Below, one piece after another: positions 16,944 through 22,988 of a stretch of 33,974 nucleotides of DNA. The position numbers and the translations under genes were made by a program. The stretch is from an uncultured Oscillospiraceae bacterium (GTDB lineage: Bacteria; Bacillota_A; Clostridia; Oscillospirales; Oscillospiraceae). The stretch is from positions 1-33,974 of the forward strand of contig CALXGC010000023.1 of assembly GCA_944387755.1 (NCBI GenBank), in the 5' to 3' direction. The notes under the pieces are model-generated. The model made no database searches, was not told the DNA's origin, and saw nothing but the letters and a program-made list of their open reading frames with translations. Every line of letters starts with the position of its first letter. The first letter of the stretch is position 1.

Positions 16944-18218
16944 TCACAAACCGCCGCCCCGCTCCTCCACGGTGCAGGACAGGCTCCCGTCGGCCAGCCG
17001 CAGGGAGAACCGCTCCCCCGGCGCGGCGTCCCCCACCGAGGCAATGACCTTTCCGTCCCCCTTCTGGGCGATGGCGTACCCGCGGCCCAGCACCTTCAGG
17101 GGGCTCAGGGCGTCCAGAGAGGCCGCCAGGCGGGCGAAGCGCTGCCGCTTCCGGGCAACGCATTTTTCAAGACCCCGGCGCAGGCCCCCGTCCAGGCGCT
17201 CCAGCCGTCCGCTCTTCTTCAGGGCGAGTCCGCGCATCCCTCCGGCCATCCGGCCGGTGAGATAGTCCAGATAGACCCGCTTGTCCTGAAAATATGCCTC
17301 CGGACTGGTCATCACCCGGCTCCCGGCCAGGCGCTCCAGCCCCTGCCGCTCCCGGAGAAGCCGCTGCCGGACCGCCTGCTCCATCCGCTGTCCCAGACTC
17401 AGAAGGGCGGCGTACGCCTCGCCCTGGTCCGGCACCGCCAGCTCGGCGGCGTTGGAAGGAGTAGCCGCCCGCAGGTCGGCGGCGAAGTCCGCAATGGTGA
17501 CGTCGGGCTCGTGGCCCACGGCGGAGATCACCGGGATCTCCGAATCACAGATGGCCCGGGCCACAACCTCCTCGTTGAAGGCCCACAGGTCCTCCATGGA
17601 CCCGCCACCCCGGCCGGTGATGATCAGATCGGCCGCGCGGTGAAGGCCGGCCCAGCGGATGGCGGCGGCAATCTCCTCCGCCGCCCCCTCCCCCTGGACC
17701 CGCACCGGGATGATTTTGACCTGGGCCATGGGCCACCGGGCCCCCAGAATCCGGAGCATATCCCGCACTGCCGCGCCGGTGGGGGAGGTAATCAGCGCGA
17801 TTGTCCCCGGTATCCGCGGCAGGGGCTTTTTGCGGCCCCGGTCAAAGAGCCCCTCCCGGAGCAGCCGGGCCTTCAGCTGTTCAAAGGCCACCGCCAAGTC
17901 TCCCGCCCCCTCCGGCGTGAGACGGGCGCAGTAGAGCTGGTACTGTCCGTCTCTGGGAAACACCGTCACCCGGCCGGCGGCGATGACCTGCATTCCGTTC
18001 TGGGGCTGGAAGCGCAGGGAGGCCGCGTCGCTGCGGAACATCACGCACCGCACGGCCCCCTCCCCGTCCTTCAGGGTGAAGTAGAGGTGGCCGGAGGTGT
18101 GCCGCTTATAGTTGGAGATCTCCCCCCGCACCATCAGCCGGGAGAGCAGGCGGTCTTTGTCCATCAGGGCCTTCAGATAGCGTCCAAGCTGGCCCGGCGT
18201 CAAGATATTCTGTTCCAT
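16944..18218 (-). CDS. xseA: Exodeoxyribonuclease VII large subunit
   Basis: The catalytic subunit degrades single-stranded DNA in both directions. About 424 residues: an N-terminal OB-fold with VRGEISNYKRHTSGHLYFTLKD, the catalytic domain with IALITSPTGAAVRDML, ADLIITGRGGGSMEDLWAFN and ISAVGHEPDVTIADFAADLRAATPS, then a long helical region ending in SPLKVLGRGYAIAQ. The ATG at 18218 lies inside the 3' end of the upstream gene, overlapping by 19 bp, which suggests coupled translation. The open frame extends further upstream only as a shadow. Confidence 0.95.
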   Translation of the reverse strand: MEQNILTPGQLGRYLKALMDKDRLLSRLMVRGEISNYKRHTSGHLYFTLKDGEGAVRCVMFRSDAASLRFQPQNGMQVIAAGRVTVFPRDGQYQLYCARLTPEGAGDLAVAFEQLKARLLREGLFDRGRKKPLPRIPGTIALITSPTGAAVRDMLRILGARWPMAQVKIIPVRVQGEGAAEEIAAAIRWAGLHRAADLIITGRGGGSMEDLWAFNEEVVARAICDSEIPVISAVGHEPDVTIADFAADLRAATPSNAAELAVPDQGEAYAALLSLGQRMEQAVRQRLLRERQGLERLAGSRVMTSPEAYFQDKRVYLDYLTGRMAGGMRGLALKKSGRLERLDGGLRRGLEKCVARKRQRFARLAASLDALSPLKVLGRGYAIAQKGDGKVIASVGDAAPGERFSLRLADGSLSCTVEERGGGL

Positions 18219-19162
18219 CTTCGCTCCTGTTCTCTCTCCATGGCGCGCCAGGTGAGGACCGCCGTCCCCATGGCGTTGTCGGCGGCGTACCGGGGCTGGG
18301 CAAATAGGGCTCCGCAGGTCCGCTCCAGGGCGGCGCGGAGCTGGGTGTTGGAGGCCACGCCGCCGGAGCACAGCACCGGCAGGCCGGGACAGCGCCGCTG
18401 GGCCTCCTGGGTGGTCCGGAGCACCACGTCAATGACCGTATCCAGCACAAAGCGGGCGGTATTGGCCGGCTTCTCCCCCTCCTCCAGCAGCTTCTTCACC
18501 TGGTTCTCCATACCGGACAGAGAAAACGTCAGCTCCTTCCGCTTCACCCGGTATGCCCGGCAGGCGTCCGCCTGCCCGTACAGGGCGTCCAGGGCCTTTC
18601 CCGCCGGAAATTGCAGCCCCATCAGAACGCCGGCGCGGTCGATGAGCTGTCCGGCGGAGATGTCGCTGGCGCCGCCCAAAATTTCTGTCCGGAGGGACAC
18701 GCCGTCCTCCGCCGGCTCCACCCGGAGCAGCTCCGTGGTGCCGCCGGACAGATGCCAGGCCAGAAACGGGCGGTCCAGCAGCTCCAGCCGGCCGGCAGAC
18801 CAGGCCGCCGCGGCCAGGTGCCCCTCCTGGTGGGAGAAGGCGCGGAAGGGCACGTCCAAAACCTGGGCAAGCACCTGTCCCTGGGAGGCTCCCGCCAAAA
18901 AGCAGGGCATATAGGAGCCCTCCACCGCCCGCGGGCGGGTACTGGCCCCCACCGCGCGGACGGGCTCCGGCAGTCCCTCCTCCAGCAGCCCGGAGACCAC
19001 CTCCGGCAGCCGCTTCACATGCTGAAACAGGGCTTCGCTCTGGCGCAGGCCCAGCGCTCCCGGCCGCACCTCCAGAAGCCGGCCGGCGTTCTCTCCCCGC
19101 GCCCCGTCAAACCACGCGGCCGAGGTGGTATAGTTGCTGGTATCCAGCCCCAGCGCCAGCAT
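18200..19162 (-). CDS. TsaD/Kae1-like paralogue of unknown function
   Basis: The 320 residues belong to the ASKHA/Kae1 fold of TsaD, which with TsaB and TsaE adds threonylcarbamoyl to tRNA. The metal ligands are kept: H111 and H115 in SHQEGH, D295 in AADNAMGTA; N272 in CSGGVASNTQLR and LSGGTTELL are also present. The N-terminus reads LGLDTSNYTTS where true TsaD has a GIETSCDET-type phosphate motif, so this looks like a separate clostridial paralogue rather than TsaD itself. No TsaB or TsaE is nearby. It sits between nusB and xseA, four bases after nusB. Confidence 0.8.
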   Translation of the reverse strand: MLALGLDTSNYTTSAAWFDGARGENAGRLLEVRPGALGLRQSEALFQHVKRLPEVVSGLLEEGLPEPVRAVGASTRPRAVEGSYMPCFLAGASQGQVLAQVLDVPFRAFSHQEGHLAAAAWSAGRLELLDRPFLAWHLSGGTTELLRVEPAEDGVSLRTEILGGASDISAGQLIDRAGVLMGLQFPAGKALDALYGQADACRAYRVKRKELTFSLSGMENQVKKLLEEGEKPANTARFVLDTVIDVVLRTTQEAQRRCPGLPVLCSGGVASNTQLRAALERTCGALFAQPRYAADNAMGTAVLTWRAMEREQERRWNRIS

Positions 19163-19165
19163 AGC

Positions 19166-19669
19166 TTACTCCCCCTGTCCCTCTTCCGCGTCCCCGGCGG
19201 GCTCCTCCCACTGAGCGGGGTCCTCGTGGAGCTCCGTGCGGACAAAGGAGCCCAGAATGCCGTTGACAAAGGAGGCGACCTCCGGGGATTCATACTTCTT
19301 GGTCAGGTCCACCGCCGCGTTGATGGCGGAGGCGTTGGGCACGTCCGGCATGTACAGCACCTCGTACATGGCCACCCGCAGAACGGAGCGGGCCATACGG
19401 GGAATCCGGTTCAGGGACCAGTCCACCGCATACCGGCTGATAAAGGCGTTCAGTTCCTCCCAGTGGGCGGCCACGCCCTCCACCAGGGCGCGGATATACG
19501 CCCGCTGCTTCTCGTTGGGGTACTGGGCGTATACGGAGCTCTCCTGGCCCAGGGCGGCAAAGCGCTCCCGGTTCAGCTCCCCCTCCAGCACCTCCTGGGC
19601 GCTCCGGCCGGCAAACTCCAGCTCAAACGCCAAATGCACCGCAATTTCGCGGGTGTTGTTTCTTGTCAT
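19166..19669 (-). CDS. nusB: Transcription antitermination factor NusB
   Basis: The RNA-binding protein works with NusE/S10 in antitermination of rRNA operons. The 167 residues show the N-terminal REIAVHLAFELEFAG, the central VDWSLNRIPRMARSVLRVAMYE and VPNASAINAAVDLTKKYESPEVASFVNGILG, all typical. The acidic C-terminal tail after residue 145 is an extension. The ATG at 19669 is chosen over ATG 19687 since GGAGGAAAG falls between them. It is the first gene of the operon and has its own promoter. Confidence 0.94.
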   Translation of the reverse strand: MTRNNTREIAVHLAFELEFAGRSAQEVLEGELNRERFAALGQESSVYAQYPNEKQRAYIRALVEGVAAHWEELNAFISRYAVDWSLNRIPRMARSVLRVAMYEVLYMPDVPNASAINAAVDLTKKYESPEVASFVNGILGSFVRTELHEDPAQWEEPAGDAEEGQGE

Positions 19670-19710
19670 AGTCTTTCCTCCGTCCATGGGACGATTTTTC
19701 TGTCCGGATT

Positions 19711-19739
19711 ATTATACCGCCAGCCCGGCAAATCCGCAA
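19711..19739 (-). promoter_or_regulatory. Sigma-A-type promoter of the nusB-recN operon
   Basis: TTGCGG and a perfect TATAAT are 17 bp apart on the minus strand, about 40 bp upstream of the nusB start. No other comparable promoter was noticed inside the operon, and most genes in it are within about 40 bp of each other, so this promoter may drive all eleven genes. Confidence 0.75.
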
Positions 19740-19801
19740 GCCTCCGCGGCTTTGGCAGGCGGGCCATATAACGCCAGTTTTCATTATATACAGAATGATA
19801 C

Positions 19802-19845
19802 AAAAAAGAAACCCCCAAAATCCACAAGCTGTGGTTTTGGGGGTT
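19802..19845 (-). terminator. Rho-independent terminator of the cell-wall hydrolase gene
   Basis: AACCCCCAAAA at 19810-19820 pairs with TTTTGGGGGTT at 19835-19845, and CCACA pairs with TGTGG inside, leaving a 3-nt loop and one bulged base. On the minus strand it is followed by TTCTTTTTTG. It lies about 20 bp after the hydrolase stop codon and separates it from the nusB promoter. Confidence 0.92.
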
Positions 19846-19862
19846 CCCTCTGGTCGGATGGG

Positions 19863-20800
19863 TTACGCGTAGAAGCGGTGGCCGCCGATCACAGCCACGC
19901 AGGTCCGGTTGCGGGAGGCCCAGCTGCTGGCGGCGGAGTCAAAGTACAGCGCGTCCTTGACCTCCTCCACCACGCCGCCGTCCATCACCAGCTTGGCGGC
20001 AATCACGCTCTCGGCGTTGGGATTGCTCCGGCCGATGTGTCCGGTCCAGTAGGTGGTAAACTGGTTCTTCTGGGCCAGCACGCCCTCCACCGTATCCGGG
20101 AAGGCAGGGTGCTTCATGCGGTTGAGCACAACGTTGCCCACCGCCATTTTCCCTCCAGGGGCTGGTTGCCGCTCTCTGTGTAAATCACGCGGGAGAGCCA
20201 GAACAGGTCCTCCTGGTCGTAGTACAGCTCTCCGAAGGTGGCCGCGCCGCTGCCGCGGGTCACGGCGATGTTTCCGGTGGCGCTGTCCCAGCTCACGGAT
20301 GCGTCAAAGGCCTCCGCCACAACGGACAGGGGCAGGGTGACACGGCCGTTGACCAGCTGGACCTTCTCCGGCACATAGAGGTACCGGTTATTGACGGTGA
20401 CATACAGCTGGCCCACCTTGGCGGTCAGCACCAGCTTGTCGTTGTGCACCGTGGCGGTCTGTGTGCCGGCGTCCCACTGGAACATCGCCGTGGAATCCAG
20501 GCACTCAGCCATGGGGACTAACGCCACGTAGGTTGTTCCGCCGCGCACCATTTTGGCCGTCTCCTGAGAGACCGGCTGGCCGTCCACCGTCAGGGTGTAG
20601 TCCAGCGTCTCCTCCGGAGCAGGGGCCGCCTTTTCCGGCTCCTGGGCCGCCTCTGGCTGTGCCGGAGTTGCCGGCGCTGTCTGGGCGACGGGCGCTTCCA
20701 CCGGTTCTACCGGAACGGCAGCCCCCTGTTCCACCCCGGCCCCCATTAAAAGGGCCACAGCACAGGAACTCAGCAGCAGCGAAAACAGCTTTCGCGTCAT
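19863..20800 (-). pseudogene. SleB-type cell-wall hydrolase with copper-amine-oxidase-like domain, split by a -1 frameshift
   Basis: Two overlapping frames encode one protein. Frame 1 (20800-20114, 228 residues) has a signal peptide, a Pro/Ala/Glu-rich linker to about 65, a copper-amine-oxidase-like N-terminal domain (about 66-182) and the beginning of the hydrolase_2 domain with the catalytic glutamate in VIYTESGNQPLEGK. It then hits ten foreign residues and a stop. Frame 2 (20147-19863, 94 residues) carries the rest, MAVGNVVLNRM onward. Joining them by a -1 shift after K218 gives 312 residues with no gap in the family pattern. The shift is at GGGAAAA, so it may be programmed frameshifting, a one-base deletion or a sequencing error. 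The ATG at 20800 follows AGGAG by eight bases. Without the shift the enzyme would lack most of its fold. Confidence 0.82.
20118..20153 (-). promoter_or_regulatory. Candidate -1 ribosomal frameshift signal (slippery GGGAAAA plus hairpin)
   Basis: In the zero frame the codons are GAG GGA AAA TGG, so the heptamer G GGA AAA (20153-20147) fits X XXY YYZ. Two bases downstream, 20144-20135 can pair with 20128-20118 in a 10-bp stem containing one G-U pair and one bulged A, with a 6-nt loop. A -1 slip leads straight into the correct hydrolase frame. The spacer of two bases is shorter than usual for programmed sites, which weakens the case. Confidence 0.4.
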
Positions 20801-20860
20801 GGTCTTCACTCCTATGGTTACAAAATTATGTCAACAAAGGTGACAGCAAAAGCAACTGTT

Positions 20861-20886
20861 TGTTACTTTTGTTACCACATTGTAAC
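20861..20886 (+). promoter_or_regulatory. WalR-like direct repeat TGTWAH over the hydrolase promoter
   Basis: Read on the plus strand, TGTTAC (20870-20875), five bases, then TGTAAC (20881-20886) match the WalR (YycF) consensus TGTWAH-N5-TGTWAH. A third TGTTAC is at 20861-20866, and GGTTAC occurs at 20816-20821. WalR controls peptidoglycan hydrolases in Firmicutes, and the gene driven by the overlapped promoter is such an enzyme. Overlap with the -10 suggests repression. The motif is short, so chance occurrence is possible. Confidence 0.45.
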
Positions 20887-20907
20887 CAATCCACGGTGCT
20901 CTGACAA
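20879..20907 (-). promoter_or_regulatory. Sigma-A-type promoter of the cell-wall hydrolase gene
   Basis: TTGTCA and TACAAT, each five of six to consensus, are 17 bp apart on the minus strand. The start codon is about 80 bp downstream. The -10 overlaps the TGTAAC half-site of the WalR-like repeat. Confidence 0.7.
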
Positions 20908-21092
20908 GGGTAATTTTCACTATACTTTTCTGTATTTTATTGTTCATTTTTTCTAACTCACCAAAATTTTCGATGTTTCCAGCCCAATTTCACGATTTTT
21001 ATTCAAAGCCGGCCACGAAAACTATACAAATTTGTCCCTCCCGCCTCCAGGCCCCCGGAACGCCCCCCGCCCGGTCCTCTTAAAATTTACCC
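20908..21092. other. Intergenic stretch between divergent units, no gene seen
   Basis: AT-rich to about 21035, then GC-rich. No open frame with a ribosome binding site and no clear hairpin was seen. It separates the hydrolase promoter (minus) from the tRNA promoter (plus). Confidence 0.6.
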
Positions 21093-21121
21093 TTGCAATG
21101 CCGCCGGATTTATGCTATAGT
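21093..21121 (+). promoter_or_regulatory. Promoter of tRNA-Gly
   Basis: TTGCAA and TATAGT are separated by 17 bp, with an extended -10 (TGCTATAGT). The mature tRNA begins 15 bp downstream of the -10. Confidence 0.82.
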
Positions 21122-21136
21122 AACGGAGCAGTCAAT

Positions 21137-21210
21137 GCAGGTGTAGTTCAATGGCAGAATGTCAGCTTCCCAAGCTGAACACGGGGGTTCGATTCCCCTC
21201 ACCTGCTCCA
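21137..21210 (+). tRNA. tRNA-Gly, anticodon CCC
   Basis: Acceptor GCAGGTG pairs with CACCTGC. The anticodon stem TCAGC/GCTGA encloses the loop TTCCCAA, giving anticodon CCC. The T arm contains GGTTCGATTCC, and CCA is encoded at the 3' end. The length is 74 nt including CCA. The D arm has a short four-base stem. Confidence 0.95.
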
Positions 21211-21211
21211 C

Positions 21212-21247
21212 AAAGAGAGACACGGCCCTTTCGTCGTGTCTTTCTTT
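21212..21247 (+). terminator. Terminator after tRNA-Gly
   Basis: AGACACG (21218-21224) pairs with CGTGTCT (21235-21241), and flanking AAAGAG/TTTCTTT bases extend the stem, leaving a T-rich 3' side. It begins right after the CCA end. Confidence 0.8.
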
Positions 21248-21255
21248 CTAAACAC

Positions 21256-21409
21256 GGCGCTGCATGTCCAGCAGGAAGCTGGAACGCGCCGGCGCCGGAG
21301 ACTGTGCGCCTGTAATTTAAATCTTATTATTTAAATAAGGTATGTAAGCGGAATGCTGGCGTCAGGAAGGCGCCTGTCTCCCCCTACCAGGGAAGACAGG
21401 CGTTTTTTT
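21256..21409 (+). ncRNA. Structured leader RNA of the lar-nik operon; candidate riboswitch/attenuator
   Basis: Three elements can be drawn. First, a hairpin GGCGC/GCGCC (21256-21260 with 21286-21290) is capped by TCCAGC/GCTGGA. Second, a long-range stem joins GGAGAC (21297-21302) to GTCTCC (21376-21381) and GCGCC (21306-21310) to GGCGC (21369-21373). It encloses about 58 nt with the small hairpin CTTATT/AATAAG (21323-21339). Third, a terminator begins at 21371. The long-range stem and the terminator share 21371-21381, so they exclude each other. This is the layout of a metabolite- or metal-sensing switch. No known class was recognised: T-box, NiCo, cobalamin, TPP and fluoride signatures are absent. 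The downstream genes suggest nickel or the nickel-pincer cofactor as ligand (inference). No clear dedicated promoter was found, so transcription may begin near 21240 or read through from the tRNA. Confidence 0.6.
21371..21409 (+). terminator. Intrinsic terminator 20 bp upstream of larE
   Basis: CGCCTGTCT (21371-21379) pairs with AGACAGGCG (21394-21402), CCCT/AGGG pairs inside with loop ACC, and seven T follow. It stands directly before the larE ribosome binding site, so it must be bypassed for the operon to be expressed; this marks it as an attenuator rather than the end of an upstream gene. Confidence 0.9.
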
Positions 21410-21429
21410 CATGAAACAAGGGGGTTCTC

Positions 21430-22170
21430 ATGACTTTAGAGGCATTTTTTCAAGACGTTCCCAAGGCGGCCGCCGCCTTCTCCGGCGGCACGGACTCCGC
21501 CCTGCTTGTGTGGGCGGCCAGGCAATACGGCTGCGATGTGCGGGCCTACTACGTCAAAACCGCCTTTCAGCCGGAATTTGAGCATCGGGACGCCCTGCGC
21601 CTGGCCAGGGAGCTGGACGTGCCCATGACCGTTGTGGAGGCGGACATTCTGTCCGTGCCAGAGGCGGCGGCCAACGGGCCGGAGCGGTGCTACCACTGCA
21701 AGCGCGCCCTCTTCACCCGCCTGTGGGCGGCCGCCCGGCGGGACGGGTATCCGGTTCTGCTGGACGGCACCAACGCCTCCGACGACGCGGGGGACCGGCC
21801 GGGAATGCGGGCCATCCGGGAGCTGGGGGTGCGCTCCCCTCTGCGGGAGTGCGGCCTCACCAAGGCCGATGTGCGGCGGCTGTCCAGGCAGGCGGGGCTG
21901 TTTACCTGGGACAAGCCGGCCTACGCCTGTCTGGCCACCCGCATCCCCACCGGAACGGCCATCACCGCCGCCGCGCTTGAAAAGGCGGAGCGGGCGGAGA
22001 GCGCCCTTCACGCCCTGGGCTTTCGGGATTTCCGGGTGCGGATTTTTCACGGGACGGCCCGGATTCAGGTCCGTTCCGGGCAGATGCCCCTGATTCTGGA
22101 GCGGCGCGGCGAAATCCTGGCCGCCTTGGCGGATTTCGATGGGATTTTGCTGGATTTGCAGGACAGATAA
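21430..22170 (+). CDS. larE: LarE, ATP-dependent sulfur transferase for nickel-pincer cofactor synthesis
   Basis: LarE adenylates the pyridinium carboxylate made by LarB and converts it to thiocarboxylate. The 246 residues begin with the PP-loop AAFSGGTDSALL (SGGTDS at 18-23) of the N-type ATP pyrophosphatase fold and contain LLDGTNASDD. C87 and C90 (RCYHCK) plus C167 (AYACLATRIPTG) give three cysteines, a pattern fitting LarE forms that bind a [4Fe-4S] cluster and transfer sulfur catalytically. The Lactobacillus type instead sacrifices a single cysteine. The ATG at 21430 follows AAGGGGG by six bases. It is the first gene after the leader RNA. Confidence 0.93.
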   Translation: MTLEAFFQDVPKAAAAFSGGTDSALLVWAARQYGCDVRAYYVKTAFQPEFEHRDALRLARELDVPMTVVEADILSVPEAAANGPERCYHCKRALFTRLWAAARRDGYPVLLDGTNASDDAGDRPGMRAIRELGVRSPLRECGLTKADVRRLSRQAGLFTWDKPAYACLATRIPTGTAITAAALEKAERAESALHALGFRDFRVRIFHGTARIQVRSGQMPLILERRGEILAALADFDGILLDLQDR

Positions 22171-22222
22171 AAGCTCCGCTCCTGCCGCAGAGGCAATTCT
22201 GCCCCAATGGAGGTTCTTTTCA

Positions 22223-22987
22223 ATGGACAACAAACACGATATTCTGGCCCTCCTCCGGGGGGTTGCCGCCGGGGAGACCGCCCCGGAGGAGGCGCTTCTG
22301 AAGCTGAAGGAGGCGCCCTTTGAGGATTTGGGCTATGCCAAGGTGGATTTCCACCGCTCCGTCCGGCAGGGCGCGGCGGAGGTGATCTACGGGGCGGGCA
22401 AGACCCCGGCGCAGATTGCCGGCATCGCCGCGAAAATGGGGGAGCGGGGCTGCAAAAACATTCTCATCACCCGCATCGGCCCGGAGGCGGCGGAGGCCGT
22501 CTCTCAGTCCGTCCCCCTGGACTACCACCCGGAGGCCCGGCTGGGCCTCGCCTTCCCCGGCGCGCAGAAGCGCCTGGGCCATATTGTGGTGGCCACCGGG
22601 GGCACCAGCGACATCCCTGTGGCGGAGGAGGCCGCTCTCACTGCGGAGGCCATGGGCAACCGGGTGACGCGGCTGTACGACGTGGGGGTGGCGGGGCTGC
22701 ACCGGCTGCTCTCCAATCTGGACACCCTGATGGCCGCCCGCTGCGTGGTGGCCGTGGCGGGGATGGAGGGGGCCCTGGCCTCTGTCATTGGCGGCCTGGT
22801 GGACTGCCCCGTCATCGCCGTCCCCACCAGCGTGGGCTATGGGGCCAGCTTCGGCGGCCTGTCCGCCCTGCTGAGTATGCTCAACTCCTGCGCCTCCGGG
22901 TGCAGCGTGGTGAACATCGACAACGGCTTCGGCGCGGGTTTCCTGGCCAGCCGCATCAATCAAATGGAAGGACTGGAGGAATTTTGA
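22223..22987 (+). CDS. larB: LarB, nicotinate adenine dinucleotide carboxylase/hydrolase
   Basis: LarB carboxylates nicotinic acid adenine dinucleotide at C5 and cleaves the phosphoanhydride, giving the precursor of the pincer ligand. The 254 residues carry the PurE-like domain: HIVVATGGTSDIPVAEEA, YDVGVAGLHRLL, VVAVAGMEGALASVIGGL and IAVPTSVGYGASFGG. The N-terminal part (EDLGYAKVDFHRSVRQG) is the family's own domain. The ATG at 22223 follows GGAGG. Its stop is one base before the larC start. Confidence 0.95.
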   Translation: MDNKHDILALLRGVAAGETAPEEALLKLKEAPFEDLGYAKVDFHRSVRQGAAEVIYGAGKTPAQIAGIAAKMGERGCKNILITRIGPEAAEAVSQSVPLDYHPEARLGLAFPGAQKRLGHIVVATGGTSDIPVAEEAALTAEAMGNRVTRLYDVGVAGLHRLLSNLDTLMAARCVVAVAGMEGALASVIGGLVDCPVIAVPTSVGYGASFGGLSALLSMLNSCASGCSVVNIDNGFGAGFLASRINQMEGLEEF

Positions 22988-22988
22988 G

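Noticed and set aside
18200..19162. Authentic tsaD
   Set aside because: The N-terminal motif differs from the TsaD family and the partners tsaB and tsaE are absent; kept as a TsaD-like paralogue.
21256..21409. Known riboswitch class (T-box, NiCo, TPP, cobalamin, fluoride) for the larE leader
   Set aside because: No T-box sequence, no cobalamin box, no TPP CTGAGA and no recognisable NiCo core was seen; the stretch AATGCTGGCGT only loosely resembles part of the TPP consensus.
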